The notes under the pieces are model-generated. The model did not search any database, was not told the origin of the DNA, and saw only the letters and a program-made list of their open reading frames with translations. Below, in pieces: positions 1 through 7,702 of a DNA stretch of 64,000 bases. The DNA comes from a bacterium (GTDB lineage Bacteria; Bacteroidota; Ignavibacteria; Kapaibacteriales; UBA7675), in the NCBI GenBank assembly GCA_030430495.1, contig JAUIKM010000029.1, positions 1 to 64,000 of the forward strand. Direction: 5' to 3'. Made by a program: the position numbers and the translations under genes. The stretch's first letter is position 1, and each line of letters starts with the position of its first letter.

Positions 1-119
1 TGCGCCTTCCTTCAGATTCCACCTCGCGATGGACACCCTTGGCGTCCGGCTCGTTCTTCCCCTTGCCGGGCGAACACGGGACTTCCACCCGCTAGACGTG
101 CGCCCTGCCGGGCGCACAC
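1..119 (-). mobile_element. Group II intron, 5' end only (bacterial class C-like)
   Basis: Read on the minus strand, this stretch begins with GTGTGCGCCC, which fits the GUGYG 5' end of group II introns. It then forms a perfect stem (98-105 with 110-117) and continues with GGTGGAAGTCCC and, near the window edge, GGTGTCC followed by GAGGTGGAATCTGAAGG. I recognise these from memory as domain I segments of bacterial group II introns. The putative 5' splice site lies directly behind the hairpin and T-run of a minus-strand terminator (118-153), the classic target of class C introns. The rest of the intron, including any reverse transcriptase gene and domains V and VI, lies outside the window. The exact first base (117 or 119) is uncertain. 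Confidence 0.7.
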
Positions 120-153
120 AAAAAAAGCCGCGAAAGTTTGAGCTCTCGCGGCT
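118..153 (-). terminator. Rho-independent terminator of the TlpA-like gene
   Basis: On the minus strand an 8-bp stem (126-133 with 146-153, AGCCGCGA/TCGCGGCT) is followed by a run of T. It lies about 100 bases after the stop of the TlpA-like gene. The group II intron end abuts its T-run. Confidence 0.75.
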
Positions 154-255
154 TACCAGGCGAATTCATCTGCTTGTGTGATCAGACTGTGGAGGTGGTA
201 TGAGCCTGGGTTTACTGACTGGTCCCGCTCAGCGCGGACCCACAAGCGACGAATT

Positions 256-798
256 TTACTGAATATCGAGTTCTTCTTCCACCAGAGTGCGCATTTCTAC
301 GCCGTCGAATTCGCGGTGCAGGATTACACCGTTTTCGTCCAGTAGTAGCCGCATCGGGGTTTTTGTCACACGGTAGCGCGAAAAGACGTTCGGTTGCAGG
401 TGAGAATCAAAGACCTGGACCCAGTCGCGCGGAAAACCGCTGTTGCCGGTAGCTGTTACGTAATTCTGCCAGCGAGTTTCATCCAGGTTCTGGCTCAGGC
501 CGATAATGACAAAATCGCCGCGGCCGCGATAGTCGTCCCAGAGACGCTCGACGTCGGGCATTTCCGCCATACAGATGCTGCAGTCCAGATCCCAGAATTC
601 CATCAGAACCACTTTGCCGCGGTAATCTGTCAGCGAGACCATATTTCCGTCGGCGTCTTCCAGTTCAAAATCCAGCGCACGGTTGCCGACTTCCCAACCT
701 TCGGTGACCTGATTATCATCTGGATTGCTTCCCTCATCGTCGTCGCACCCAATGGCAAACAGAGATAAAGTCAGTAGCAGTATCAGCGTATTTTTCAT
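256..798 (-). CDS. TlpA/ResA-like thioredoxin-fold lipoprotein
   Basis: This 180-residue protein is probably a membrane-anchored thiol-disulfide oxidoreductase acting in the periplasm. A hydrophobic N-terminus ends in a lipobox (AIGC, Cys18). An acidic linker is followed by an AhpC/TSA-Redoxin fold with the active-site pair Cys73-Ser-Ile-Cys76 after the strand VVLMEFWD, and a Thr-Pro (KTPMRLL) at the expected cis-proline position. Such proteins reduce apo-cytochromes or other periplasmic disulfides, but the partner cannot be told from the sequence. The start is preceded by GGAGAG about ten bases upstream. It is a single gene with its own terminator. Confidence 0.85.
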   Translation of the reverse strand: MKNTLILLLTLSLFAIGCDDDEGSNPDDNQVTEGWEVGNRALDFELEDADGNMVSLTDYRGKVVLMEFWDLDCSICMAEMPDVERLWDDYRGRGDFVIIGLSQNLDETRWQNYVTATGNSGFPRDWVQVFDSHLQPNVFSRYRVTKTPMRLLLDENGVILHREFDGVEMRTLVEEELDIQ

Positions 799-1056
799 AA
801 TGGGATCTCTCCGGAGAGCTTACGATCGCGAGTGTCGTAAATGCAACAAACAGTTTGAATAGAAACGGGCTTCGCCGATTGCAGAACAGACACAAAACAC
901 GGGCCGACGTCCGACGTTACAAGAGAGAAAGCAAGAGACGCGCACAAGCTGCAACCCGCGGCCGCTTTCCACGTTGACGCAACAAATTTGGCGGCAGACG
1001 CTGATGATGACTGCGCGGCCGCAAAGGCTACACTCGATACATTTCGGAAGTAACGC

Positions 1057-1725
1057 ATGACACATAGACAGAAAGAAGAAAGTTTGGGAGCGCGGTTGAA
1101 GCAGAGTATTGCGCTGCCCGTGGGATTTGTATCGGTGCTGTGGATAATCCACGGCGTCGGCTGGGTGCTGGACATACATATGAGCAGCCTGGGGATTTAC
1201 CCGCGCGAATTCTCGACGCTGTCGGGCATTCTGACTGCGCCGCTGATTCACGGTGATCTGGGTCACCTGTTCAGCAATTCCGGCCCACTGCTGATTCTCG
1301 GGTCGATCATCATGTTGTCCTATCGCAAAGTTGCGTTCCGCGTCTTTGGCATTGTCTGGATCATGAGCGGTCTCGGCGTCTGGATTTTTGCGCGCGAGTC
1401 CTTTCACATCGGAGCCAGCGGCGTGGCCTACGGCCTGGTGAGTTTTGTCTTTTTCAGCGGGATTTTCCGTTTCGACGTCAAATCAATTGCCCTGGCGCTG
1501 GTGGTGACTTTCTGGTACGGCAGTTTTGTCTTTGGCGTTTTTCCCGGTGACGCAGGCATTTCGTGGGAATCGCATTTACTTGGCGCTCTGGCCGGAGCAT
1601 TGTGCGGCTGGGTGTTCCGCAAGGTGGACCCGCCGGCCAAATACGACTGGGAAACAGAGGAAGAGCCGCCGGAAACCGGCGACGAGTACTGGAACTACAG
1701 GAACTGGCGCAAGACGGTCCGTTAA
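1057..1725 (+). CDS. Rhomboid family intramembrane serine protease
   Basis: This 222-residue polytopic membrane protein carries the rhomboid signatures. His65 and Asn74 sit in HGDLGHLFSN (oxyanion side), the nucleophile is Ser121 in GASG, and the catalytic His173 lies in SWESHLLGALAG. At least five hydrophobic segments are visible. The C-terminal 35 residues are acidic and cytosolic-looking. Rhomboids cut single-pass membrane proteins within the bilayer; the substrate here is unknown. GGAAG lies eight bases before the ATG. The gene is transcribed divergently from the TlpA-like gene and ends at a bidirectional terminator. Confidence 0.92.
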   Translation: MTHRQKEESLGARLKQSIALPVGFVSVLWIIHGVGWVLDIHMSSLGIYPREFSTLSGILTAPLIHGDLGHLFSNSGPLLILGSIIMLSYRKVAFRVFGIVWIMSGLGVWIFARESFHIGASGVAYGLVSFVFFSGIFRFDVKSIALALVVTFWYGSFVFGVFPGDAGISWESHLLGALAGALCGWVFRKVDPPAKYDWETEEEPPETGDEYWNYRNWRKTVR

Positions 1726-1730
1726 AACAA

Positions 1731-1759
1731 AAAGGCGATCCAAATTGGATCGCCTTTTT
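1731..1759. terminator. Bidirectional terminator between convergent genes
   Basis: A perfect 10-bp inverted repeat (1734-1743 with 1745-1754, GGCGATCCAA/TTGGATCGCC) is flanked by A on the left and T on the right, so it can end both the rhomboid gene and the convergent metalloprotease gene. Confidence 0.85.
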
Positions 1760-1797
1760 TGATTGATGTCTTTTTATTTGCCCCGCGGGGCGTCGGG

Positions 1798-4359
1798 TCA
1801 GCGCACGACGTTGAACGGGCGCTGCAAGGTGCCTTTGTCGCTTTCGAGCAGAATGAAGTACGCACCAGGCGCCAGCTCGGAGCTGTCGATCTGAATACGC
1901 GATTCACCGGTCGGCAGACTTGCCACGGCAGGCAGCGTCATAACCGTATTGCCCAGCACGTTGACCACGCGAACGTTCAGCAGGTTCAGGGGATTTTCCG
2001 AGCTGACGATCAGCTGCGCCTGATTGCTCACCGGATTCGGCTGCATCACGGCCGAAAAGCCGAGTTGATCGTCGGAATTGACCGAAGTGAGGATCGACAG
2101 CGTAAATGTGTTCGGGCTCATGCTGACGAGATCGTCCTGGCTGTCGAGATCGCGCAGACGCACGCGCACCAGATCGCTGGCGAGTGCCGGGTTGGACGAG
2201 ATGCTCCAGGAGTATTGACCGTCGTCGGCGCTGACCCTGGGGTGCACAACGCTCCAGTTCTCACCGTCGTCAACGGTGTATTCAATCCGGATGTGGCTGA
2301 CGAATCTGGATTCCCAGTTGATCATGCGTTCTTCACCCAGCGGCCAGATTTCTCCGCCGATCGGCGCGGTCAGGTTGAGCATCGCGGCGCCGATCGTGAA
2401 GGGCGCGTCGCTTACATCGCTGAGTTCCGGATTCGAGTCATCGGTAATGCGGATGAGCGCCTGATCGCTGGTAACAGTCGGAACGATCCAGGCATAGAAC
2501 GTGCCGGTGACGCCGGATTCGATCAGTTCCCAGTCCTGTCCGTTGTTGAGCGAGTACTCAATCGTAACGCTTTCAACGAGGAGGCCTTGCCAACGGAGGT
2601 CAAACTCCGAGTTCTGGGCAACTTCTTCGCCGCCGTTCGGCGTCAAGACTTTAATCGCAGGCGACTCAATTGTGAACGTGGCATAGGATTGACCGTAGAG
2701 GTTTTCATTGCGCACGTCGGCCACGCGAATCAGCGCGGTTTCCGTATCGGCAAATGGCACCGTCCAGGCATAGGAGCGGTCGAGAGCGTCGACCGTCGCT
2801 ATTTCCGTAAAGTGTTCACCGCCATCGATCGAATAGGAGAGAACGACAGTATTGACGCGCTCCGATGTCCAGACGATATCAATCGTGGAACCGGCGCTGT
2901 AGCGTTCGTTGGCAAAAGGACGCGAAACGAGGATCACAGGCGAGGAAGCCACTGTGACGCAGCTGCTGGCGTTTTCGGCATTGCGGCGCATCTGCTCACG
3001 GACGAGCGGATGGAACACCATGGAGACCGTACGCGTCGAGTTGACGTTGTGACAGTAACTCATAATCGTACCGGCGGCGCGCTGCGTCGACGTTGCAATA
3101 CAGCCGTCGGCGGCAAAAGAGCTGTTGGCGGTCACGCAGGTATCGATGACCGCGCCGTCCAGCTTGTTTTGCCAGAAGCAGTTGTGCGTGTGCGGTGCGC
3201 CGAAGTTGTGTCCGATTTCATGCGCCATGATGGCAACATCACCGGTATAATCCAGCGTCGGCGTTTGCGAGTTGAATCGGATGCCCGAAGCGCCGTAGCC
3301 CGTAAAAGCATTTTTGCGACAGAGCGTACCCGTATAGCTGTTTCCGCCGGAGTAGGCCACGCCTACTACGCCGCCGCCCGAGGGATAAGCAGACATAATG
3401 TGAGCAATGTCGCGACGCACGCTTTGTTTGGATGTAGCCCAGTTTTGCGAGAATTGCGCGAGAAGAGTGCTCAGTTGACCGCGGGGCGCGTTGTAAGGAT
3501 CGGGAAATCCGCCGGCTTGATCCGTGTAGATGTTGATGTCGGTCAGATCAAACGTCACGTTGATATTTTCTTCGTACAGCGCGCTGATCATCGCCACGAG
3601 GGAGATTGTATAGTTAATGAGGAATTCCTCATCGTTGCCCTGGCTCGTCAGCGTTTGGTACAGGTAGGAGTCGGTTTCGACGGCGATTTCAACTTCGAGC
3701 AGATCGTCGAAGTTGACCTTGTCTTTGGCGCCTTTGCTGTCGTGTGCATGTTCGTGGTCATCGTGCACGTGTTCGTCGTCAAAGGCGGTCAGGTTGGCTT
3801 GTTCTTCACCGCATTGGAAATGGCGGTCGTAGTTCATACCGCTGGAGCGGCGCAGGACGTGGTCGCTGTTGACGCGTTTGGTTTGTCCGAGAGCGGGCGC
3901 CAGCGAAAATTGTTCGCCGGATTCGAGCTCAACGCTGCCGATCAGGTCACCGCCGGCGTAGTTCAGCACGACGCGCGAGTTATACTGTCCGGCGACGCGA
4001 CCGTAAAAGGTAATGACTTCGGGCACGCGGAATTCGCGATCACCGGAGTGAATCCTGGTGTTTTGATCTACAACCGGGCGCATGCGCTCGAGTTCGAGAT
4101 CCACGGTTTTACCGTCAACCAGCGGAAAATCCGTCAGGTTGAGTGTTGCCGCACGACGGAAGATGCCCTGGGCAACCTGTGGATCAACGCTCATCGCAAA
4201 GCTTTCATCCGCAGAGGCGAGCGAGGAAGAGTGCGGCATACCGATAATTTCCTGCATCGAAGCATCGATGTGCGTATTACCGGTTGCGGCGAACACTTCG
4301 CCGGAAAGAATGGCGCTCACCGCGAGAACGGCTATCACCCATTGTTGTAGTCCACGCAT
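1798..4359 (-). CDS. Secreted zinc metalloprotease (reprolysin-like, M12B type) with T9SS sorting domain
   Basis: The 853-residue product begins with a signal peptide (MRGLQQWVIAVLAVSAILSG). A prodomain-like region with a His/Asp-rich stretch (HVHDDHEHAHD) is followed by a catalytic domain with HEIGHNFGAPHTH near residue 380 (three zinc ligands and the catalytic Glu) and a Met-turn (IMSYCHN). Three immunoglobulin-like modules of the 'PNGGEEVAQNSEFDLRW' style come next. The last 85 residues match a type A T9SS sorting domain (MQPNPVSN at its start, GAYFILLES near the end). It is expected to be exported across the outer membrane and to degrade extracellular protein. The chosen ATG has GGAG nine bases upstream; an in-frame ATG five codons earlier lacks a good site. 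Confidence 0.92.
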   Translation of the reverse strand: MRGLQQWVIAVLAVSAILSGEVFAATGNTHIDASMQEIIGMPHSSSLASADESFAMSVDPQVAQGIFRRAATLNLTDFPLVDGKTVDLELERMRPVVDQNTRIHSGDREFRVPEVITFYGRVAGQYNSRVVLNYAGGDLIGSVELESGEQFSLAPALGQTKRVNSDHVLRRSSGMNYDRHFQCGEEQANLTAFDDEHVHDDHEHAHDSKGAKDKVNFDDLLEVEIAVETDSYLYQTLTSQGNDEEFLINYTISLVAMISALYEENINVTFDLTDINIYTDQAGGFPDPYNAPRGQLSTLLAQFSQNWATSKQSVRRDIAHIMSAYPSGGGVVGVAYSGGNSYTGTLCRKNAFTGYGASGIRFNSQTPTLDYTGDVAIMAHEIGHNFGAPHTHNCFWQNKLDGAVIDTCVTANSSFAADGCIATSTQRAAGTIMSYCHNVNSTRTVSMVFHPLVREQMRRNAENASSCVTVASSPVILVSRPFANERYSAGSTIDIVWTSERVNTVVLSYSIDGGEHFTEIATVDALDRSYAWTVPFADTETALIRVADVRNENLYGQSYATFTIESPAIKVLTPNGGEEVAQNSEFDLRWQGLLVESVTIEYSLNNGQDWELIESGVTGTFYAWIVPTVTSDQALIRITDDSNPELSDVSDAPFTIGAAMLNLTAPIGGEIWPLGEERMINWESRFVSHIRIEYTVDDGENWSVVHPRVSADDGQYSWSISSNPALASDLVRVRLRDLDSQDDLVSMSPNTFTLSILTSVNSDDQLGFSAVMQPNPVSNQAQLIVSSENPLNLLNVRVVNVLGNTVMTLPAVASLPTGESRIQIDSSELAPGAYFILLESDKGTLQRPFNVVR

Positions 4360-4829
4360 TGTCAGAATCTCCATCTGCTTTGCAAGAATTGTACAGAGTT
4401 AAAAGGGCGTGCAACCTGCGGATTTCATCTCCGTACTGCTTCGTCAGTCAGAACCAGGTTGCGCCTGATAAATTAATGCAGGCCGAGCGATCGCTGGAAA
4501 CCAGAGTGTTGTAGTTTTGCGCAACGGAGCAGAAGATCCGTATGCAGCGGGTGTTCCGGTGCGAGCTCGCGGACGCGTGCGTATTGAGTGTGTGTGGAAT
4601 CTGAAGCAAACCTGAACCGGCTGAGCCAACCAGGATTGGTGTTATCAAAATCGACCAACTACCAGAAGCTTCAAGACTGCCAACGGTTGACGAACCAATT
4701 CCGCCATTAATGTTGTAGTACCTGCGATCGACACAGAATGCAATAATGCATGGAGTTCGAAAAGGTCACGATTTGACGGCATAATGCTGAAAACACGGCC
4801 GGCCGTGCAAACAGTTCCGTTCTACGCAT
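4360..4829. other. Intergenic stretch without a recognisable gene
   Basis: About 470 bases between the metalloprotease start and the orphan helix-turn-helix gene. Only short overlapping frames are present and none resembles a transposase catalytic domain. An 8-bp GGCCGGCC palindrome lies near 4800. The part near 4360-4420 should hold the metalloprotease promoter. Confidence 0.5.
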
Positions 4830-5255
4830 CTAACGAAGTTTGATGTTGTGCCTTTTGAGAATATGCCAGACACCGTTGACGCTCTGGTATTCCACACCGT
4901 GATGGTTTTTAATCCAGGTACGGGCATTTTCCAGCGTCTGGATTTCACCGGTCATGATAGCCCGGCGCACGCTCTCGGCCATGTCATTACTCAGCTGCGA
5001 CGACTTGCCTTTGTACTTTGTTTCGCGCACCAGCTCCTTGATCCCGCCATCTTTATAGGTTTTCCACCAGCGTTTGGCAGTTCGCGGGCTGTATCCGATT
5101 AAAAAGGCGCAGTCTTCCATGTTGGCGACTTTACCGGACTTAAGCAGACGCAGCATCTGAACACGCACTGCGGCTTTCTGACCGCGCAGTTTGCGCTCCA
5201 GCGCACTCAGGTTTTGGCTGGACTCGCTGATAAGGCTTGAATAATCCGTATGCAT
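4830..5255 (-). CDS. Orphan winged helix-turn-helix protein (IS630 ORF-A-like)
   Basis: This 141-residue protein has an N-terminal helical part followed by a helix-turn-helix (DCAFLIGYSPRTAKRWWKTY) and a second winged-helix motif near the C-terminus (VNGVWHILKRHNIKLR). The layout is that of the DNA-binding half of IS630/Tc1-family transposases, which normally continue into a DDE nuclease domain. Nothing like that domain follows. It is either a remnant of an insertion sequence or a domesticated DNA-binding protein. GGGAGG is well placed before the ATG, so it may still be translated. Confidence 0.65.
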   Translation of the reverse strand: MHTDYSSLISESSQNLSALERKLRGQKAAVRVQMLRLLKSGKVANMEDCAFLIGYSPRTAKRWWKTYKDGGIKELVRETKYKGKSSQLSNDMAESVRRAIMTGEIQTLENARTWIKNHHGVEYQSVNGVWHILKRHNIKLR

Positions 5256-5263
5256 GGGATCCT

Positions 5264-5413
5264 CCCTGAATCTCGGTTGACGCTTTCAGCCGGGAGAAAC
5301 TGCCTCCATCCTCCTGTGACGGTGACACTTTCCCGTGATAAAACCGGCTTGCCCAATTGAGTTGCATCTCAGTTGACACCGCATTGGATGGGCCTTGGCG
5401 GGCCAATTGAGTT
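5264..5413. repeat. Two pairs of short direct repeats upstream of the HTH gene
   Basis: Two near-identical 15-mers, TGAATCTCGGTTGAC (5267-5281) and TGCATCTCAGTTGAC (5363-5377), and two copies of CCAATTGAGTT (5353-5363 and 5403-5413) lie in the 160 bases before the helix-turn-helix gene. They may be binding sites of that protein or relics of an element end. The remaining bases up to 5520 show no gene. Confidence 0.4.
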
Positions 5414-5524
5414 TGTGTTTGCTCGGAAGAATCAATACCAATATACAAATCGTTTGGCACTAAGCACCAAAAACGACTGTGGCAGTGTAAAAATCTGGTC
5501 GGGTCGTCCGCCGCCCGAATGCGA

Positions 5525-5554
5525 ATAAAAATGGCCGGAGTTTCCTCCGGCCAT
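5525..5554 (-). terminator. Rho-independent terminator
   Basis: On the minus strand a 10-bp stem (5531-5540 with 5545-5554, ATGGCCGGAG/CTCCGGCCAT) with a 4-base loop is followed by TTTTTATT. It lies 40 bases after the stop of the small gene at 5592-5798. Confidence 0.8.
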
Positions 5555-5591
5555 AGAGTTTTAACGACTTGATTTCATCATTGGCCAGGTT

Positions 5592-5798
5592 TTAGTCTTC
5601 GGGTTCTTCCGAAATAACAATGTACTCGACTTGCGGCCCGTAGGTCGACTGGACCATCGGGTTCAGCTGGGCGTCGTTCTGGACTTCGTTGATTTCAACC
5701 TGGTTATCCATGTACAGGTCGTCGATTTCCGACTGGTAGTAGCTACCGGGGCTGAAAATCAAGGACAGGTACAGCATGATTGCCAAGATTGCTTCCAT
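5592..5798 (-). CDS. Small hypothetical membrane or secreted protein
   Basis: This 68-residue product starts MEAILAIMLYLSLIFSPGS, a short hydrophobic segment that could be a signal or membrane anchor, followed by an acidic tail (EISEEPED-like end). I do not recognise the family. The ATG at 5798 is favoured because AGGAG lies eight bases upstream; a longer frame begins 11 codons earlier without such a site. A strong terminator directly downstream supports a real, separately transcribed gene. Confidence 0.6.
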   Translation of the reverse strand: MEAILAIMLYLSLIFSPGSYYQSEIDDLYMDNQVEINEVQNDAQLNPMVQSTYGPQVEYIVISEEPED

Positions 5799-6157
5799 CG
5801 TGTGTGCTCCTGATAGATTTGAAACAATCAATTACAGTGGCAAAGTTACTGTGAAAATCACGAATAAAAGAGGCACTTTTCAGCCCCCAGTAACACGTAT
5901 AAATGGCCATTCACTGCAATAAAAGGGCCTTTTGGGTGATTTAGACCACGGGTAATCACGGATAAAATGTCACCATAGCAAAACTCGCAGTTGATAGTGT
6001 GTCAAAAAACCAACCGGTGGTAACATTGATGTGTTGTTTTTTTTACTTCTTTTGGGGCATTTTGCTGGCACAAATTCCAGCTCTAACATTGACCCTGGAC
6101 ACAAATCGACCTGACCTACCAAACTGTCGCTAAGGAGCAAACTGAAGGATTGGAGTT
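5799..6157. other. AT-rich divergent intergenic region
   Basis: About 360 bases between two divergently transcribed genes. The region is much richer in A and T than its surroundings, with a T-run near 6038-6050. It should contain both promoters, but I could not assign -33/-7 elements with confidence. Confidence 0.4.
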
Positions 6158-7702
6158 ATGAAGCACTTGATAGAAATGGTCCACTTGCTGTCAGCTAGAC
6201 AGATAAAGTCGCTTGAGATATTTCATCCTGACACACTACGAGATGATTCAAGCCAGTATTCTAAATTCTACCGCAACATTGAAAATGGCACATACAAAAA
6301 TGATGATGACGCCGCAGCAGACTTATACGAGTCTACACCATCTGACAAACGTTATCAAATGTTAAAATCACGCGTAAGAAAGCGACTGCTAAACAGTTTG
6401 TTCTTTCTTGACATGCAACCGCCTATAACTACTCAAATTGGAGAAGCTCACTATGAGTCTGCAAAATCAATGATCCAGTCATCCTTGTTGTCAAAATACG
6501 GTGCAAGTAAAGCTGCTGCAGAGCTTATACGCAGGAATATTCAGCGAGCACAGGAAATCCAAATGACTGAAGTAGAAATTTTTGAGACTCGGCAGTTAAA
6601 AAGATTTGTCAGTGTGCACGGTGACAAAAAGGAGTATCAACGACTTACCAACAGATTACAATCACTGGTCGAGATTTTTTCGCATGAACTTCAAGTTGAA
6701 ACTTTCTATGACGATATATATGCAGAACTTCAAAAAACAGGTGCACGTGAAACTCGAATTGTTAACCAGTTGGAGGAACATATTTCCAAAGTTGATGAAT
6801 GGAGGTCGAAATTTGATCGGTTCGTATTGCACAAGTATCATTTCTTTTTAGTATCGATCAAACTGCAACTTCAAAAAAAATTCCGGGAAGCTATTGATGA
6901 ATGTAATGTCTTTGAAAAAAGGCTGCTTTCTGTTAAAACTTTTTATCGAAGATCGCTGCACTGCCGCATTGCTCAAGATAAGCTGTTTTGCGCAGTACAT
7001 CTCAGAGACTATGATAGTGGAAAACTGTTTGCTGAGCAAATGAAACAGTTGTGCGACGTAGACTCAATGCAGTGGTTTCACTACGTGGAGTGGTATTTCT
7101 TACTCTGCGTGCAAGCTCGTAATTTCAACTTGGCTCAAGAGCTGTATGAGACGGCTATCAATTCAAGGCGAATTAATTTGACTAACTATCACAACAAGGA
7201 AAAATGGCGAATATACAAAGCGTATATTGACTACGCACAATTACATACTGCACAGGGAAGAAGTATCGGCCAAGACATCACAATCCGCACAACCGAAGAC
7301 CTAGACAACTTCGTGCGTGAACTGCCAACCTACTCCAAGGACAAACGCGGCTTTTATGTCTCGATAATTATCGTCCAGATTCTATTCTTATTAGAGTGGG
7401 GAAACATCGACGGCATCATCGACCGGATCGAATCGATTAAACGTTATATCGGTCGTTACCTGCGCCGGCCGGAATACCACCGCAGCTACTGCTTCATGAA
7501 ACTTTTGTTAATCATGGAGAAGAAAAACTTTGATCCGGTTGCCGTACGCGCGGCGGGCAAACGTTATTACGAAAAGTTAACGCCGTCCGACAACCAGGAT
7601 ATGTCGGCGCTCGACACGCTGGAAATCATTCCGCTGGACGACCTGTGGGTTAACATTCTGCGCACATTGGAGCGACTCAAAAAACAAGGCACAATTGTTT
7701 AA
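6158..7702 (+). CDS. Hypothetical all-helical protein of 514 residues
   Basis: I do not recognise a named domain. The product is charged and appears almost entirely alpha-helical, with aromatic/Leu-rich helix pairs that resemble TPR-like solenoids (for example HYVEWYFLLCVQARNFNLAQ and the 'FRRSLHCRIAQDKLFCAVHL'-like part). There is no signal peptide or membrane segment, so it should be cytoplasmic. The first two thirds are AT-rich and use A/T-ending codons. From about 7270 onward composition matches the GC-richer neighbours. GGAG lies close before the ATG. The stop overlaps the stop of the convergent aminotransferase gene. Confidence 0.7.
   Translation: MKHLIEMVHLLSARQIKSLEIFHPDTLRDDSSQYSKFYRNIENGTYKNDDDAAADLYESTPSDKRYQMLKSRVRKRLLNSLFFLDMQPPITTQIGEAHYESAKSMIQSSLLSKYGASKAAAELIRRNIQRAQEIQMTEVEIFETRQLKRFVSVHGDKKEYQRLTNRLQSLVEIFSHELQVETFYDDIYAELQKTGARETRIVNQLEEHISKVDEWRSKFDRFVLHKYHFFLVSIKLQLQKKFREAIDECNVFEKRLLSVKTFYRRSLHCRIAQDKLFCAVHLRDYDSGKLFAEQMKQLCDVDSMQWFHYVEWYFLLCVQARNFNLAQELYETAINSRRINLTNYHNKEKWRIYKAYIDYAQLHTAQGRSIGQDITIRTTEDLDNFVRELPTYSKDKRGFYVSIIIVQILFLLEWGNIDGIIDRIESIKRYIGRYLRRPEYHRSYCFMKLLLIMEKKNFDPVAVRAAGKRYYEKLTPSDNQDMSALDTLEIIPLDDLWVNILRTLERLKKQGTIV

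Noticed and set aside
2-181. Plus-strand open frame at the left edge
   Set aside because: The same bases read on the minus strand match a group II intron 5' end plus a terminator hairpin, which explains the open frame better.
1759-4350. 863-codon open frame on the plus strand
   Set aside because: It is antisense to the metalloprotease, has no domain and mirrors the GC-rich codon pattern of the real gene.
5140-5460. 106-codon minus-strand frame overlapping the HTH gene
   Set aside because: It overlaps the better supported helix-turn-helix frame and has no motif; its 5' part lies over the direct repeats.
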